A stretch of 64,000 bases of DNA from Neptunicella sp048268085. Its GTDB lineage: Bacteria > Pseudomonadota > Gammaproteobacteria > Enterobacterales > Alteromonadaceae. The notes beneath the pieces are model-generated. The model searched no databases. It saw only the letters and a program-made list of their open reading frames with translations, and was not told the DNA's origin. The position numbers were made by a program, and so were the translations under genes. Of this stretch, positions 17,240 to 25,776 are shown piece by piece (within the stretch, counting starts at the first letter, position 1; every line of letters starts with the position of its first letter). The stretch spans positions 1 through 64,000 of the forward strand of contig NZ_JBLWWF010000006.1 of the NCBI RefSeq assembly GCF_048268085.1, read 5' to 3'.

Positions 17240-18644
17240 TGAAAATCAATTACTTCAATCCGATATTCTGTCCTATCTCGATCAGCATGAGAAAAAAGAT
17301 CTGCAACGCTTTATCACCTGCGGCAGTGTTGATGACGGTAAAAGTACCCTGATTGGGCGATTACTGCACGACTCAAAAATGATCTTTGAAGATCAATTAG
17401 CCGCCATCACCAAAGACAGTAAAAAAGTCGGTACCACTGGTGAAAAAGTTGACTTGGCCTTATTGGTTGATGGTTTGCAATCAGAGCGTGAGCAAGGGAT
17501 CACCATTGATGTCGCCTATCGGTATTTTTCTACTGACAAACGCAAGTTTATTGTGGCCGATACACCGGGACATGAGCAATACACTCGCAATATGGTTACC
17601 GGTGCCTCAACCTGTGATCTGGCCGTTATCCTGATTGATGCCCGTAGCGGGGTTAAAACCCAAACCAAGCGCCACTCGTTTTTGGTGTCATTATTGGGGA
17701 TTAAACACGTTATTGTGGCCATCAATAAAATGGACTTAAAAGATTACGATCAAAAAGTATATGAATCGATTAAGACTGACTATCTGCGTTTTGCCGCGCA
17801 ACTGGATATTCCAGATATTAACTTTGTCCCTATGTCTGCATTGGAAGGTGATAACGTAGTTAATCGCAGCGACAATACACCGTGGTATCAGGGTGAGACG
17901 CTGATGGAGATGTTGGAAAATATCGAAATAGCAGAAGATATTAATACCGAAGATTTCCGCTTTCCGGTTCAATACGTCAGTCGTCCTGATCTGAACTATC
18001 GCGGTTTTGCCGGTACGGTGGTATCAGGTAGCATCGCACCGGGTGATGAGATTATGGCATTGCCCTCAGGTAAGACATCCAGGATTAAATCTATCGATAC
18101 CTTTGATGGTCCTTTGGACTTGGCTTACTCACCATTAGCTGTAACCCTGACATTGGAAGATGAGATCGATATTTCTCGCGGCGATATGATCGTGAAAGCC
18201 GATAATCGCCCTTTTGTTGGCGGACAATTTAAGTCTACCTTGGTATGGATGGCCGAAGATAGTATGACGCCCAACAAGCAATATGACTTTAAGTTTGCCA
18301 CAAAAACGGTTGCCGGGAGTGTCAACGATATTAATTATCGAATAGACGTCAATACGCTAGAACACAATCAATCTACCCATTTAGGTTTAAACGAAATTGC
18401 CGTGTGTGATATTAAGCTTAATCAACCGGTTGCTTGTGATCCCTACCAACAAAACCGGGCAACGGGTGCGTTTATTATTATTGATCGTTTAACCAATGGT
18501 ACTGTGGGTGCAGGAATGATTATTGCTCAAAACGAGCAGTCTAACACCAAAACCCAACAATATTCCGAGTTTGAATTAGAGTTTAATCAACTGGTACGGA
18601 AACATTTTCCTCACTGGCAAGCTCTCGATATTAGTAAACTTTAA
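17232..18644 (+). CDS. cysN: Sulfate adenylyltransferase subunit 1 CysN (GTPase)
   Basis: 470-residue elongation-factor-like GTPase that powers CysD. G1 is FITCGSVDDGKSTLIGRLLH, with the G2 threonine in REQGITIDVAYR, G3 in VADTPGHEQYTRNMVTGAS, and G4 as AINKMDLKDYD. The C-terminal beta-barrel domains follow (RPDLNYRGFAGTVVSGSI). Length matches stand-alone CysN without a fused CysC domain, consistent with the separate cysC gene. It starts inside the end of cysQ and is followed after 27 bp by the transporter gene. Confidence 0.96.
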   Translation: MNSENQLLQSDILSYLDQHEKKDLQRFITCGSVDDGKSTLIGRLLHDSKMIFEDQLAAITKDSKKVGTTGEKVDLALLVDGLQSEREQGITIDVAYRYFSTDKRKFIVADTPGHEQYTRNMVTGASTCDLAVILIDARSGVKTQTKRHSFLVSLLGIKHVIVAINKMDLKDYDQKVYESIKTDYLRFAAQLDIPDINFVPMSALEGDNVVNRSDNTPWYQGETLMEMLENIEIAEDINTEDFRFPVQYVSRPDLNYRGFAGTVVSGSIAPGDEIMALPSGKTSRIKSIDTFDGPLDLAYSPLAVTLTLEDEIDISRGDMIVKADNRPFVGGQFKSTLVWMAEDSMTPNKQYDFKFATKTVAGSVNDINYRIDVNTLEHNQSTHLGLNEIAVCDIKLNQPVACDPYQQNRATGAFIIIDRLTNGTVGAGMIIAQNEQSNTKTQQYSEFELEFNQLVRKHFPHWQALDISKL

Positions 18645-18671
18645 ATAACACAAACTAGGGTCTGTTGATTT

Positions 18672-20399
18672 ATGACCATTGACCAAATATTGGTTGTCGG
18701 CATTTTTATTGCCACGATTGGGGCGCTTGTCTTTTCCGACAAGCGCCCTGCTTTTATTTTTTCGATTGTAATATTGGCACTCATTGTTAGTGGGGTGTTG
18801 TCTTTAGAACAAGTCACTCATAATTTAACTAACATCGGCTTAATTACACTAATACTGTTATTAATGGTCAGTGCTTCCGTGGATAAAACCTCGCTAATTA
18901 AAGGTTTAGCCCGTAAATTGGTTACCTTAGGATATAAACGCAGTTTCTGGCGTTTGTTTGGTGTGACTTTTTTAGCCTCAGCATTTTTAAATAATACTGC
19001 GGTAGTTGCCACCCTGATTGGACCGGTCAAACAAAATCAGTACCACCCGCCTTCGCGATTACTTATTCCTTTATCCTACGCGGCCATTTTAGGCGGCACC
19101 TTAACCTTAATTGGTACCTCAACAAATTTAATTGTGGACAGCTTTCTGCTTGAGCATGGCCACGCCGGCTTTAAATTCTGGGACTTCACCCTGTATGGCT
19201 TGGTCGCCGGGTTAGCCTGCGGACTGGTGATGTTTTTGCTCAGTCCGTTATTGCCTGACATTAAGGTCACAGGCAAAAATTACACCGATTATTTTATTGA
19301 AGCCGAGGTCAGCAATGATTCCGAGCTGGTAGGTAAAACCGTTGAACAAAACCATTTACGTAATTTACCGGAGTTGTTTTTAGCTGAAGTAGTACGCAAA
19401 GGTAAATTGATTAGCCCCGTTACCCCGGATGTGATTATTGATGCCGGTGATAAATTGATTTTCACCGGTAATATGCAACGAGTAGACAGTCTGCAACATA
19501 TCGACGGTTTAAACATGTTTGCCGAAACTGATGGGTTATTACGCGAAAACCTGACCGAAGTGGTGGTATCCAACCGGTCCAGAATTATTGGAAAAACCCT
19601 GAAACAAGTGGGATTTCGCGCCTTGTTTGATGCTGCCGTAGTGGCAATCCGACGTGATGGCGAAGCCATATCAGGAAAGCATGGTGATGTTGCATTGCAA
19701 GCGGGAGATTTTTTGGTACTGGCCACCGGACCGGATTTTTCTGCACGACATAATCTAGCCAAAAACTTCTTTATTGTCAGTGAACGAAACATCGCTAAGA
19801 AACTGAGTACTCTTCAGGAATGGGTCACCCTAGGCGGATTTGGTGCGGTGATAATCGCTGCAGCCACTTCCATGTTATCGTTACCACTCGGTTTGATGTT
19901 ATTAATGTGCGGATTAGTACTGGCAAACATTATCACCGGTAACGAGTTAAAACGTCATTTACCGATTAACTTGATTCTGGTTATCGTGGGCGCGCTCAGT
20001 TTAGCGACGGGGTTAGAAAATAGCGGGGTTATCAATTTGGTGACCCAAAGTATTGAACCTATATTACTCGGTGCCGATCCGTTTTACGCTTTGCTATGCG
20101 TGTATATAATGACGTTATTAATGACTGAGGTGGTCACTAACAACGCTGCTGCAGCGTTAATGTTTCCATTCGCATGGGGTCTTTGCACTGCGATGAACCT
20201 GCCCGTATTACCTTTTGCGTTGGCTGTCGCCTTTGCCGCTAGCGCCAGCTTTATTTCACCTTACGGTTATCAAACAAACCTGCTGGTATTCAGCGCGACC
20301 AATTATAAACTGAAACATTTTGTTAGAATGGGACTGCCCATTTCCATTACATATTCAACGATTGTATTGACGTTACTGAAGTTGAACTACGGGTTTTAA
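18672..20399 (+). CDS. SLC13/DASS-family transporter with two TrkA-C domains
   Basis: 575-residue membrane transporter. Several helices precede and follow a central soluble part (about residues 200-370) that contains two RCK/TrkA-C-like modules (VSNDSELVGKTVEQNHLRNL and VVSNRSRIIGKTLKQVGFRA). The membrane part has signature patterns FLNNTAVVATLIGPV, GGTLTLIGTSTNLIVDSFLL and TNNAAAALMFPFAWG with SFISPYGYQTNLLV, as in SLC13 carriers. Its place at the end of the cysDCQN operon points to sulfate uptake. The Shine-Dalgarno site is weak (AGGG about 11 nt before ATG). Substrate is inferred from context. Confidence 0.9.
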   Translation: MTIDQILVVGIFIATIGALVFSDKRPAFIFSIVILALIVSGVLSLEQVTHNLTNIGLITLILLLMVSASVDKTSLIKGLARKLVTLGYKRSFWRLFGVTFLASAFLNNTAVVATLIGPVKQNQYHPPSRLLIPLSYAAILGGTLTLIGTSTNLIVDSFLLEHGHAGFKFWDFTLYGLVAGLACGLVMFLLSPLLPDIKVTGKNYTDYFIEAEVSNDSELVGKTVEQNHLRNLPELFLAEVVRKGKLISPVTPDVIIDAGDKLIFTGNMQRVDSLQHIDGLNMFAETDGLLRENLTEVVVSNRSRIIGKTLKQVGFRALFDAAVVAIRRDGEAISGKHGDVALQAGDFLVLATGPDFSARHNLAKNFFIVSERNIAKKLSTLQEWVTLGGFGAVIIAAATSMLSLPLGLMLLMCGLVLANIITGNELKRHLPINLILVIVGALSLATGLENSGVINLVTQSIEPILLGADPFYALLCVYIMTLLMTEVVTNNAAAALMFPFAWGLCTAMNLPVLPFALAVAFAASASFISPYGYQTNLLVFSATNYKLKHFVRMGLPISITYSTIVLTLLKLNYGF

Positions 20400-20411
20400 G
20401 GGGATATTAAC

Positions 20412-20462
20412 GAACTAAAACATGATCATATTTTAGCTCGTCGCTCGAAGCTCGTTACTCGC
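20412..20462. repeat. Inverted repeat and 14-bp direct repeat between convergent genes
   Basis: GAACTAAAA (20412-20420) pairs with TTTTAGCTC (20431-20439) with one G-U, a possible weak bidirectional terminator between the transporter and cysS. It runs into two adjacent copies of a 14-bp unit starting AGCTCGT (20435-20448 and 20449-20462) that differ at a few positions. Confidence 0.45.
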
Positions 20463-20470
20463 AGTTATCT

Positions 20471-21847
20471 TTAAACTTTACGCCACGTCGTTCCCTGAGG
20501 GCCATCTTCTAGCACTATCCCCATCGCGGTTAAGGCGTCGCGTGCCACATCGGCTGCCGCCCAGTCTTTATCAGCACGAGCCTGCTTGCGATCCGCAATC
20601 AATTGTTCGATAGCCGCGACATCTAAATCTTTACCTTGAAAATAATGTTCGGGATCTTGCTGTAATAATCCCATCACACCACCAAGATAAACCATAATGC
20701 CGGCCAGCTTCTGAGCCTGTTGAGGATCTTCTAACCGCGCGATATTAATTTCACGAGCCAATTCAAATAACACTGAAATAGCCTCAGGGCTATTAAAGTC
20801 GTCATTCATTGCTGCATCAAAACGCTCCTGATATACATTTTCCTGTTTGGCATGCTGTCTATCTGGCTCTATACCCCGCAATGCCGTATATAAACGCTCT
20901 AAACTGGCGCGAGCCTGTTTGAGATTATCTTCGCTATAATTTAGCTGACTGCGGTAATGAGCGGTCATCAGAAAATAACGGACCGTTTCGGCATCGTGTT
21001 GTTTCAGTACGTCGCGTAACGTAAAAAAGTTGCCCAGGGATTTGGACATTTTTTCTTCGTTGACCTGCACCATCCCCGTATGGATCCAGTAATTCACATA
21101 AGGTGTATCAAAGGCGCAGCAGGATTGAGCTACTTCATTTTCATGATGGGGGAAAATCAGATCCGACCCACCACCATGTATATCGAAATGGGCGCCAAGA
21201 TGTTTATGATTCATCGCTGAACATTCAATATGCCAACCTGGACGGCCATCTCCCCAGGGAGATTTCCAGCTCGGTTCACCAGCTTTAGCCGATTTCCATA
21301 GCACAAAATCCAAAGGCGACTGTTTATCCTGGGTCACTTCCACTCGCGAACCTGATTGTAATTGCTCCAAATCCTGACGGCTCAATTTTCCATATTGCGC
21401 AAAGCTACTTACATTAAACAATACATCACCACTGCTGGATACATAAGCGTGCTGCTTATCAACCAAACGCTGAATTACTTGGATAATTTCATCCATGTGC
21501 GTCGTCACACGGGGTTCAATATCAGCTGGTAATAAACCAATGGCAGCGAAGTCCTGATGCATCATCTCGATGGTACGACTGGTTAAATCTTCACAACTTT
21601 CATTGTTATCGATAGCCCGTTGGATAATTTTGTCATCCACATCGGTAATATTGCGCACGTAGTTAACCTGATAGCCCATGTGGCGCATAAAACGCACCAT
21701 TAAATCAAAACTTAAGTAAGTACGGGCATGTCCCATATGACACAGATCATAAACCGTGATCCCGCACACATACATGTCGACCTTGCCCGCCACTAACGGC
21801 TTAAATATTTCCTTCTGGCGAGTCAATGTATTGTATATGTGCAGCAT
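20471..21847 (-). CDS. cysS: Cysteinyl-tRNA synthetase
   Basis: 458-residue class I aminoacyl-tRNA synthetase charging tRNA-Cys. The start contains MYVCGITVYDLCHMGHART, giving the first zinc-ligand Cys and the HIGH-like HMGH. The zinc site is completed by WHIECSAMNHKHLG and GGGSDLIFPHHENEVAQSCC. The KMSKS loop is NEEKMSKSLGNFFTLRD. Length matches bacterial CysS. It is divergent from ppiB with 237 bp between, the same cysS-ppiB-lpxH neighbourhood found in many gammaproteobacteria. Confidence 0.97.
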   Translation of the reverse strand: MLHIYNTLTRQKEIFKPLVAGKVDMYVCGITVYDLCHMGHARTYLSFDLMVRFMRHMGYQVNYVRNITDVDDKIIQRAIDNNESCEDLTSRTIEMMHQDFAAIGLLPADIEPRVTTHMDEIIQVIQRLVDKQHAYVSSSGDVLFNVSSFAQYGKLSRQDLEQLQSGSRVEVTQDKQSPLDFVLWKSAKAGEPSWKSPWGDGRPGWHIECSAMNHKHLGAHFDIHGGGSDLIFPHHENEVAQSCCAFDTPYVNYWIHTGMVQVNEEKMSKSLGNFFTLRDVLKQHDAETVRYFLMTAHYRSQLNYSEDNLKQARASLERLYTALRGIEPDRQHAKQENVYQERFDAAMNDDFNSPEAISVLFELAREINIARLEDPQQAQKLAGIMVYLGGVMGLLQQDPEHYFQGKDLDVAAIEQLIADRKQARADKDWAAADVARDALTAMGIVLEDGPQGTTWRKV

Positions 21848-22084
21848 GTAGCGATTTCCTGTATTTATCCCCTTATCCTTAAAACGGCACTTTTATTGGC
21901 TTTGCGTAATTGCCGCCACCGTGTAATTTCAATGATTTTTGGGGATAGAGTTAAGTATAAAATGTCAAAAAGCGAATATTAACACCACCTCTGGCATGTC
22001 GCATCAACGATTGAACAAATTGTCATGCTGATCGGATTAGAAATTTACGTTAAACTGGCGTTTTTCCCTATTACGGAACTGATT

Positions 22085-22579
22085 ATGGTTAAAATACACA
22101 CTAACTTTGGCACTATCGGCCTGACAATGTTTGCTGATAAAGCCCCTGTGACCGTTGAAAACTTCCTGTCTTATGCCCGCGAAGGCTTTTACGACAATAC
22201 AATATTTCACCGCATCATTAGCGGTTTTATGATTCAAGGTGGTGGATTTGAGCCGGGTTTAGAACAAAAGCCCACAAAAGATCCAATAAAGAACGAAGCC
22301 AACAACGGATTAGCCAATAATAAAGGTACCGTTGCCATGGCTAGAACCAATGAGCCTCATTCGGCCACATGCCAATTTTTTATTAACTTAACCGATAACA
22401 GCTTTCTAAACTTCCGTGGTGAAAGCCCGGATGGTTGGGGCTACTGTGTATTTGCGCAAGTCAGTGAAGGTATGGATGTAGTTGAGAAAATCAAGTCAGT
22501 TAAAACCGGCAATGCTGGCTTCCATCAAGATGTTCCGCTAGAAGATGTTGTGATTGAAAAGGTCGTAGTCGAAGACTAA
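22085..22579 (+). CDS. ppiB: Cyclophilin-type peptidyl-prolyl isomerase B
   Basis: 164-residue cytoplasmic cyclophilin from ATG 22085, with no signal peptide. Motifs: ENFLSYAREGFYDNTIFHRI, GFMIQGGGFEPGL, NNKGTVAMARTNEPHSATCQ, FFINLTDNSFLNF. Catalytic Arg is in FHRI. The frame is open to 22025, but the family N-terminus (VKIHTNFGTI) begins at 22085, which also has GGA about 8 nt upstream. It is followed by a 13-bp hairpin and then lpxH. Confidence 0.95.
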   Translation: MVKIHTNFGTIGLTMFADKAPVTVENFLSYAREGFYDNTIFHRIISGFMIQGGGFEPGLEQKPTKDPIKNEANNGLANNKGTVAMARTNEPHSATCQFFINLTDNSFLNFRGESPDGWGYCVFAQVSEGMDVVEKIKSVKTGNAGFHQDVPLEDVVIEKVVVED

Positions 22580-22602
22580 AACCTGTTTATCTTTCATTTT
22601 AC

Positions 22603-22634
22603 TGCTGTTGAGAAATGAAAATTTCTCAACAGCA
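22603..22634 (+). terminator. Strong hairpin after ppiB
   Basis: Thirteen-base-pair perfect stem TGCTGTTGAGAAA / TTTCTCAACAGCA with a 6-nt loop, 23 bp after the ppiB stop. There is no clear T-run behind it, so termination may be partial and lpxH may be read through. Confidence 0.55.
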
Positions 22635-22703
22635 ACACAAGCAGTCTCGTTTATTCAGGTAATAAATAAGTTTGTTTGACCATGTTGTTTATAACGACCG
22701 GGA

Positions 22704-23477
22704 ATGAAGGACTGTCAAACTCAAGCCAACCAGCTGGGGCTAATATTGAACACACTGTTTATTGCCGATCTGCACTTGTCAGAAAGCCGTCCGGATATTA
22801 CCGCGGCTTTTATTCATTTTATGCAACAACAAGCCATCCATGCGGATGCCTTATATGTATTAGGTGATTTATTTGAGGTATGGATTGGTGATGATGAAAT
22901 CACGCCGCTAAATACTCAAGTTATTCAGGCATTCAAACAACTCACTTCACAGCAGGTACCGGTTTATTTTATCCATGGTAACCGTGATTTTTTAATTGGT
23001 CGTCGTTTTGCTAAAGCCACCGGAGTGATCCTACTCCCGGAGCATCATGTGATTGATTTATACGGCCAACCTACTTTGATTATGCATGGCGATAGCTTAT
23101 GTACGCTAGATGTGGCTTATCAAAAGTTCAGGAAGAAATCCCGCAGTTGGTGGTGGCAAGCGGGCATTCTGTCTTTGCCGTTATTTATCCGGCATAAAAT
23201 TGGCCAAAATGCCCGTCAAAAAAGTCAGCAATCCAACATGAACAAATCGGATAACATTATGGATGTCACCGAGAGTGAAGTCATCACTCAAATGGAACAA
23301 CATCAAGTACAGACATTGATCCATGGTCACACCCATCGTCCAGCGATTCATTCATTGGAAATTAACGGACAACCCGCCAAACGCATTGTATTAGGTGACT
23401 GGTATGAGCAAGGAAGTTGTTTGAAGGTCACCCCTGAATCGATCCTATTGGAGAGTAACCCTCTACCCAGTATATAA
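22704..23477 (+). CDS. lpxH: UDP-2,3-diacylglucosamine diphosphatase LpxH
   Basis: Calcineurin-like phosphoesterase of lipid A synthesis, producing lipid X. Metal-ligand motifs are all present: LFIADLHLSESRPD, YVLGDLFEVWIGDDE, FIHGNRDFLIGRRFA, IMHGDSLCT and LIHGHTHRPAIHSL. ATG 22704 gives 257 residues. The family usually starts immediately before TLFIADLHL, which here corresponds to a TTG at 22746 (243 residues) with GGGG upstream. The true start may therefore be the TTG. Confidence 0.95.
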   Translation: MKDCQTQANQLGLILNTLFIADLHLSESRPDITAAFIHFMQQQAIHADALYVLGDLFEVWIGDDEITPLNTQVIQAFKQLTSQQVPVYFIHGNRDFLIGRRFAKATGVILLPEHHVIDLYGQPTLIMHGDSLCTLDVAYQKFRKKSRSWWWQAGILSLPLFIRHKIGQNARQKSQQSNMNKSDNIMDVTESEVITQMEQHQVQTLIHGHTHRPAIHSLEINGQPAKRIVLGDWYEQGSCLKVTPESILLESNPLPSI

Positions 23478-23747
23478 ACCGGGTCACTTTCTCGTCCGCC
23501 GTACCACCTTTCCCTATAGAAATAGCTGCTTTGAATTAAGCTAATTCGCGATTGTGACTGGTCATATTTCCATCACACAAGCTTCATATTTATGTCAATT
23601 AAACGTCACCTCTAAACTGCTAGTCTCTACGCCCAGTTAATGTTGCCGTGCTTTCTTATCGCTAGTTCACGTCAATATTCAACTTTCAGTATCAAAACCA
23701 TAACGAATGACAATCACTATTCAAAAAAATACAGAGGACAATAACTA

Positions 23748-25712
23748 ATGATTATTGAGTCAAAATTGGCTAACACTATTCGAGCCTTATTAATAGGAAT
23801 GCCCGTTGTAATGCTAGCTGCTTGCGGTGACGGAGACGATGGAAAAAACGGTGTGGATGGCGCAGACGGAGCAGATGGCGCAACCTCTTTAACCCAAGTG
23901 ACAACCTTACCTTCAACTGATGAATGTCCCAATGGCGCGACACTATTGCAAGCCGGCACTGATACCAATGGTAATGGCGTTCTGGACGACACAGAAGTGA
24001 CAAGCGAATCATCAGTTTGCTCAGCTGCCAGCGCCAGTTCACATCTGTTAGCTTCGTCTGCCACGATTAAATTTGACAGCGTTGATGCACCTTCAACCAA
24101 TTATGAAAAACGTCAAATTCAAGTCGGCCAGGCTAAAGTCATCGATGGTGATGAAGAAACCATGTTGGATGTGGATTATCACATTCTCGCCCGTTCGGGT
24201 GACAAATTTGGCGATGTGGCTTTTGGTCAGTTAGTGGACAAAGAGGGGCAGCCTTTGTTTGGCGAAGATGGCGCACGTAAAATTTCGGATGCTAATGAAC
24301 ACACCTCATTACTCCCCATTGGTAACAAGCTGTTTTCTGTGTCCCAGATGGAATCAACTCCCGGAGCGATGTTCCTGATGGAATTGGCTCAAAATCAACA
24401 AAACGGTGAATTGAGCGTTAAAAGTATGCAGCAAATTGACCAATCTGGCGTGGACGGTGGTTGGGTTCACTGTGCCGCGTCGGTAACGCCGTGGACCACC
24501 CATCTCGCCTCTGAAGAATATGAGCCAAACGCAGCTAATCCCCTTAGCGCATCGGCAATGAATGAATATATGGGATTGAGTGGCGACACTAATCCATATT
24601 ACTACGGCTGGAATATTGAAATAAAAGTCAATGAAGACGCCTCTACTGAATTAAGCAAACATTATGCAATGGGTCGGATGGCATTCGAATTGTCATATGT
24701 GATGCCTGACCAGAAAACCGTTTATATGTCTGATGATGGCACCAACGTTGGATTCTTTATGTTTCTGGCCGATACTGCCGGTGATCTGAGCGCCGGTACT
24801 CTGTATGCGGCAAAATGGCACCAAACCTCAGCAGACAATGGCGGTACAGCAAATATCAGCTGGATCAATTTAGGCCACGCGACTGACGCTGAAATTAGTG
24901 ATTATGTCCATGGCACCAATGATAAGGCTAAATTGACTTTTACTGATATTTTTGACGTCGATGGAACAGGTTGCACCACAGTCAGTACCAATGGTAATAC
25001 TGAGTGTTTAACCCTTAAAGACGGTATGGAAAAAGCAGCATCTCGCATGGAGTCTCGTCGTTATGCCGCATTGCAAGGTGCAACCACTGAATTACGCAAG
25101 GAAGAAGGTATTACTTTCGATCCTGACCGCAACAAATTGTATGTCGCCATTTCTGAAGTAGCTAAAGGTATGACTGACGGAGCGGGCGATATTCAACTAG
25201 CGGAAGCCAATTCATGTGGTGCGGTTTATCAATTCGACATCGCCACTGAGACAGTCAATGACAACGCGGGTAGTGCAATCGACTCCTCGTCTGTGGTCCA
25301 CAACTGGAGCCCTCTGATAGCTGGCCGGCCCGTTTCCGCTGAAGACCCGCAAGTTGCCGGATTTGAAGGCAATAATGCTTGTCACATCAACGGAATTGCC
25401 AGCCCCGATAACCTGACCTACATGAGCGGCCACAACCAATTGATCATCGGTGAAGATACCGGTAGCGGTCACCAAAACGATGCTATTTGGGCTTACGATT
25501 TAGATGATGGCAGTCTAAAACGCATTCAAACCACTCCTTACGGTGCGGAAACAACCTCACCTTACTGGTATCCCAATATTAACGGTTGGGCTTATCTGAT
25601 GAGTGTGGTTCAGCATCCGTACGGTGAGTCAGATGGAGATAAAGATACTGGAACCGGTGAAGCACGAGCTTACACTGGCTACGTGGGACCTTTCCCAGCC
25701 AAATCCGAGTAA
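23748..25712 (+). CDS. PhoX/DUF839-like secreted lipoprotein
   Basis: 654 residues. The signal peptide ends in a lipobox (VVMLAACGDG; Cys about residue 26). A short collagen-like stretch (GKNGVDGADGADGAT) and a Cys-flanked module with DTNGNGVLDDTEV follow; the latter looks like the EF-hand-like repeat often placed after such linkers in Alteromonadales lipoproteins. The large C-terminal part matches the PhoX/DUF839 fold: SDDGTNVGFFMFLADTAGDL, RKEEGITFDPDRNKLYVAIS, ACHINGIASPDNLTYMSGHN and LIIGEDTGSGHQNDAIWAYD. PhoX enzymes are calcium/iron alkaline phosphatases, but the Tat signal is absent here. Phosphatase activity is not certain. A terminator separates it from the cytochrome gene. Confidence 0.8.
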   Translation: MIIESKLANTIRALLIGMPVVMLAACGDGDDGKNGVDGADGADGATSLTQVTTLPSTDECPNGATLLQAGTDTNGNGVLDDTEVTSESSVCSAASASSHLLASSATIKFDSVDAPSTNYEKRQIQVGQAKVIDGDEETMLDVDYHILARSGDKFGDVAFGQLVDKEGQPLFGEDGARKISDANEHTSLLPIGNKLFSVSQMESTPGAMFLMELAQNQQNGELSVKSMQQIDQSGVDGGWVHCAASVTPWTTHLASEEYEPNAANPLSASAMNEYMGLSGDTNPYYYGWNIEIKVNEDASTELSKHYAMGRMAFELSYVMPDQKTVYMSDDGTNVGFFMFLADTAGDLSAGTLYAAKWHQTSADNGGTANISWINLGHATDAEISDYVHGTNDKAKLTFTDIFDVDGTGCTTVSTNGNTECLTLKDGMEKAASRMESRRYAALQGATTELRKEEGITFDPDRNKLYVAISEVAKGMTDGAGDIQLAEANSCGAVYQFDIATETVNDNAGSAIDSSSVVHNWSPLIAGRPVSAEDPQVAGFEGNNACHINGIASPDNLTYMSGHNQLIIGEDTGSGHQNDAIWAYDLDDGSLKRIQTTPYGAETTSPYWYPNINGWAYLMSVVQHPYGESDGDKDTGTGEARAYTGYVGPFPAKSE

Positions 25713-25733
25713 TTTATTCATAAAACATCTATG

Positions 25734-25755
25734 AGGGGGCACTTGCCCCCTTTTT
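25734..25755 (+). terminator. Intrinsic terminator between phoX-like and cytochrome genes
   Basis: Seven-base-pair GC-rich stem AGGGGGC / GCCCCCT with an ACTT loop, followed by TTTTT. It is 21 bp after the lipoprotein stop and 21 bp before the next start, so downstream expression would need read-through or another promoter. Confidence 0.85.
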
Positions 25756-25776
25756 CGATATATTGGAGAAAAACAA

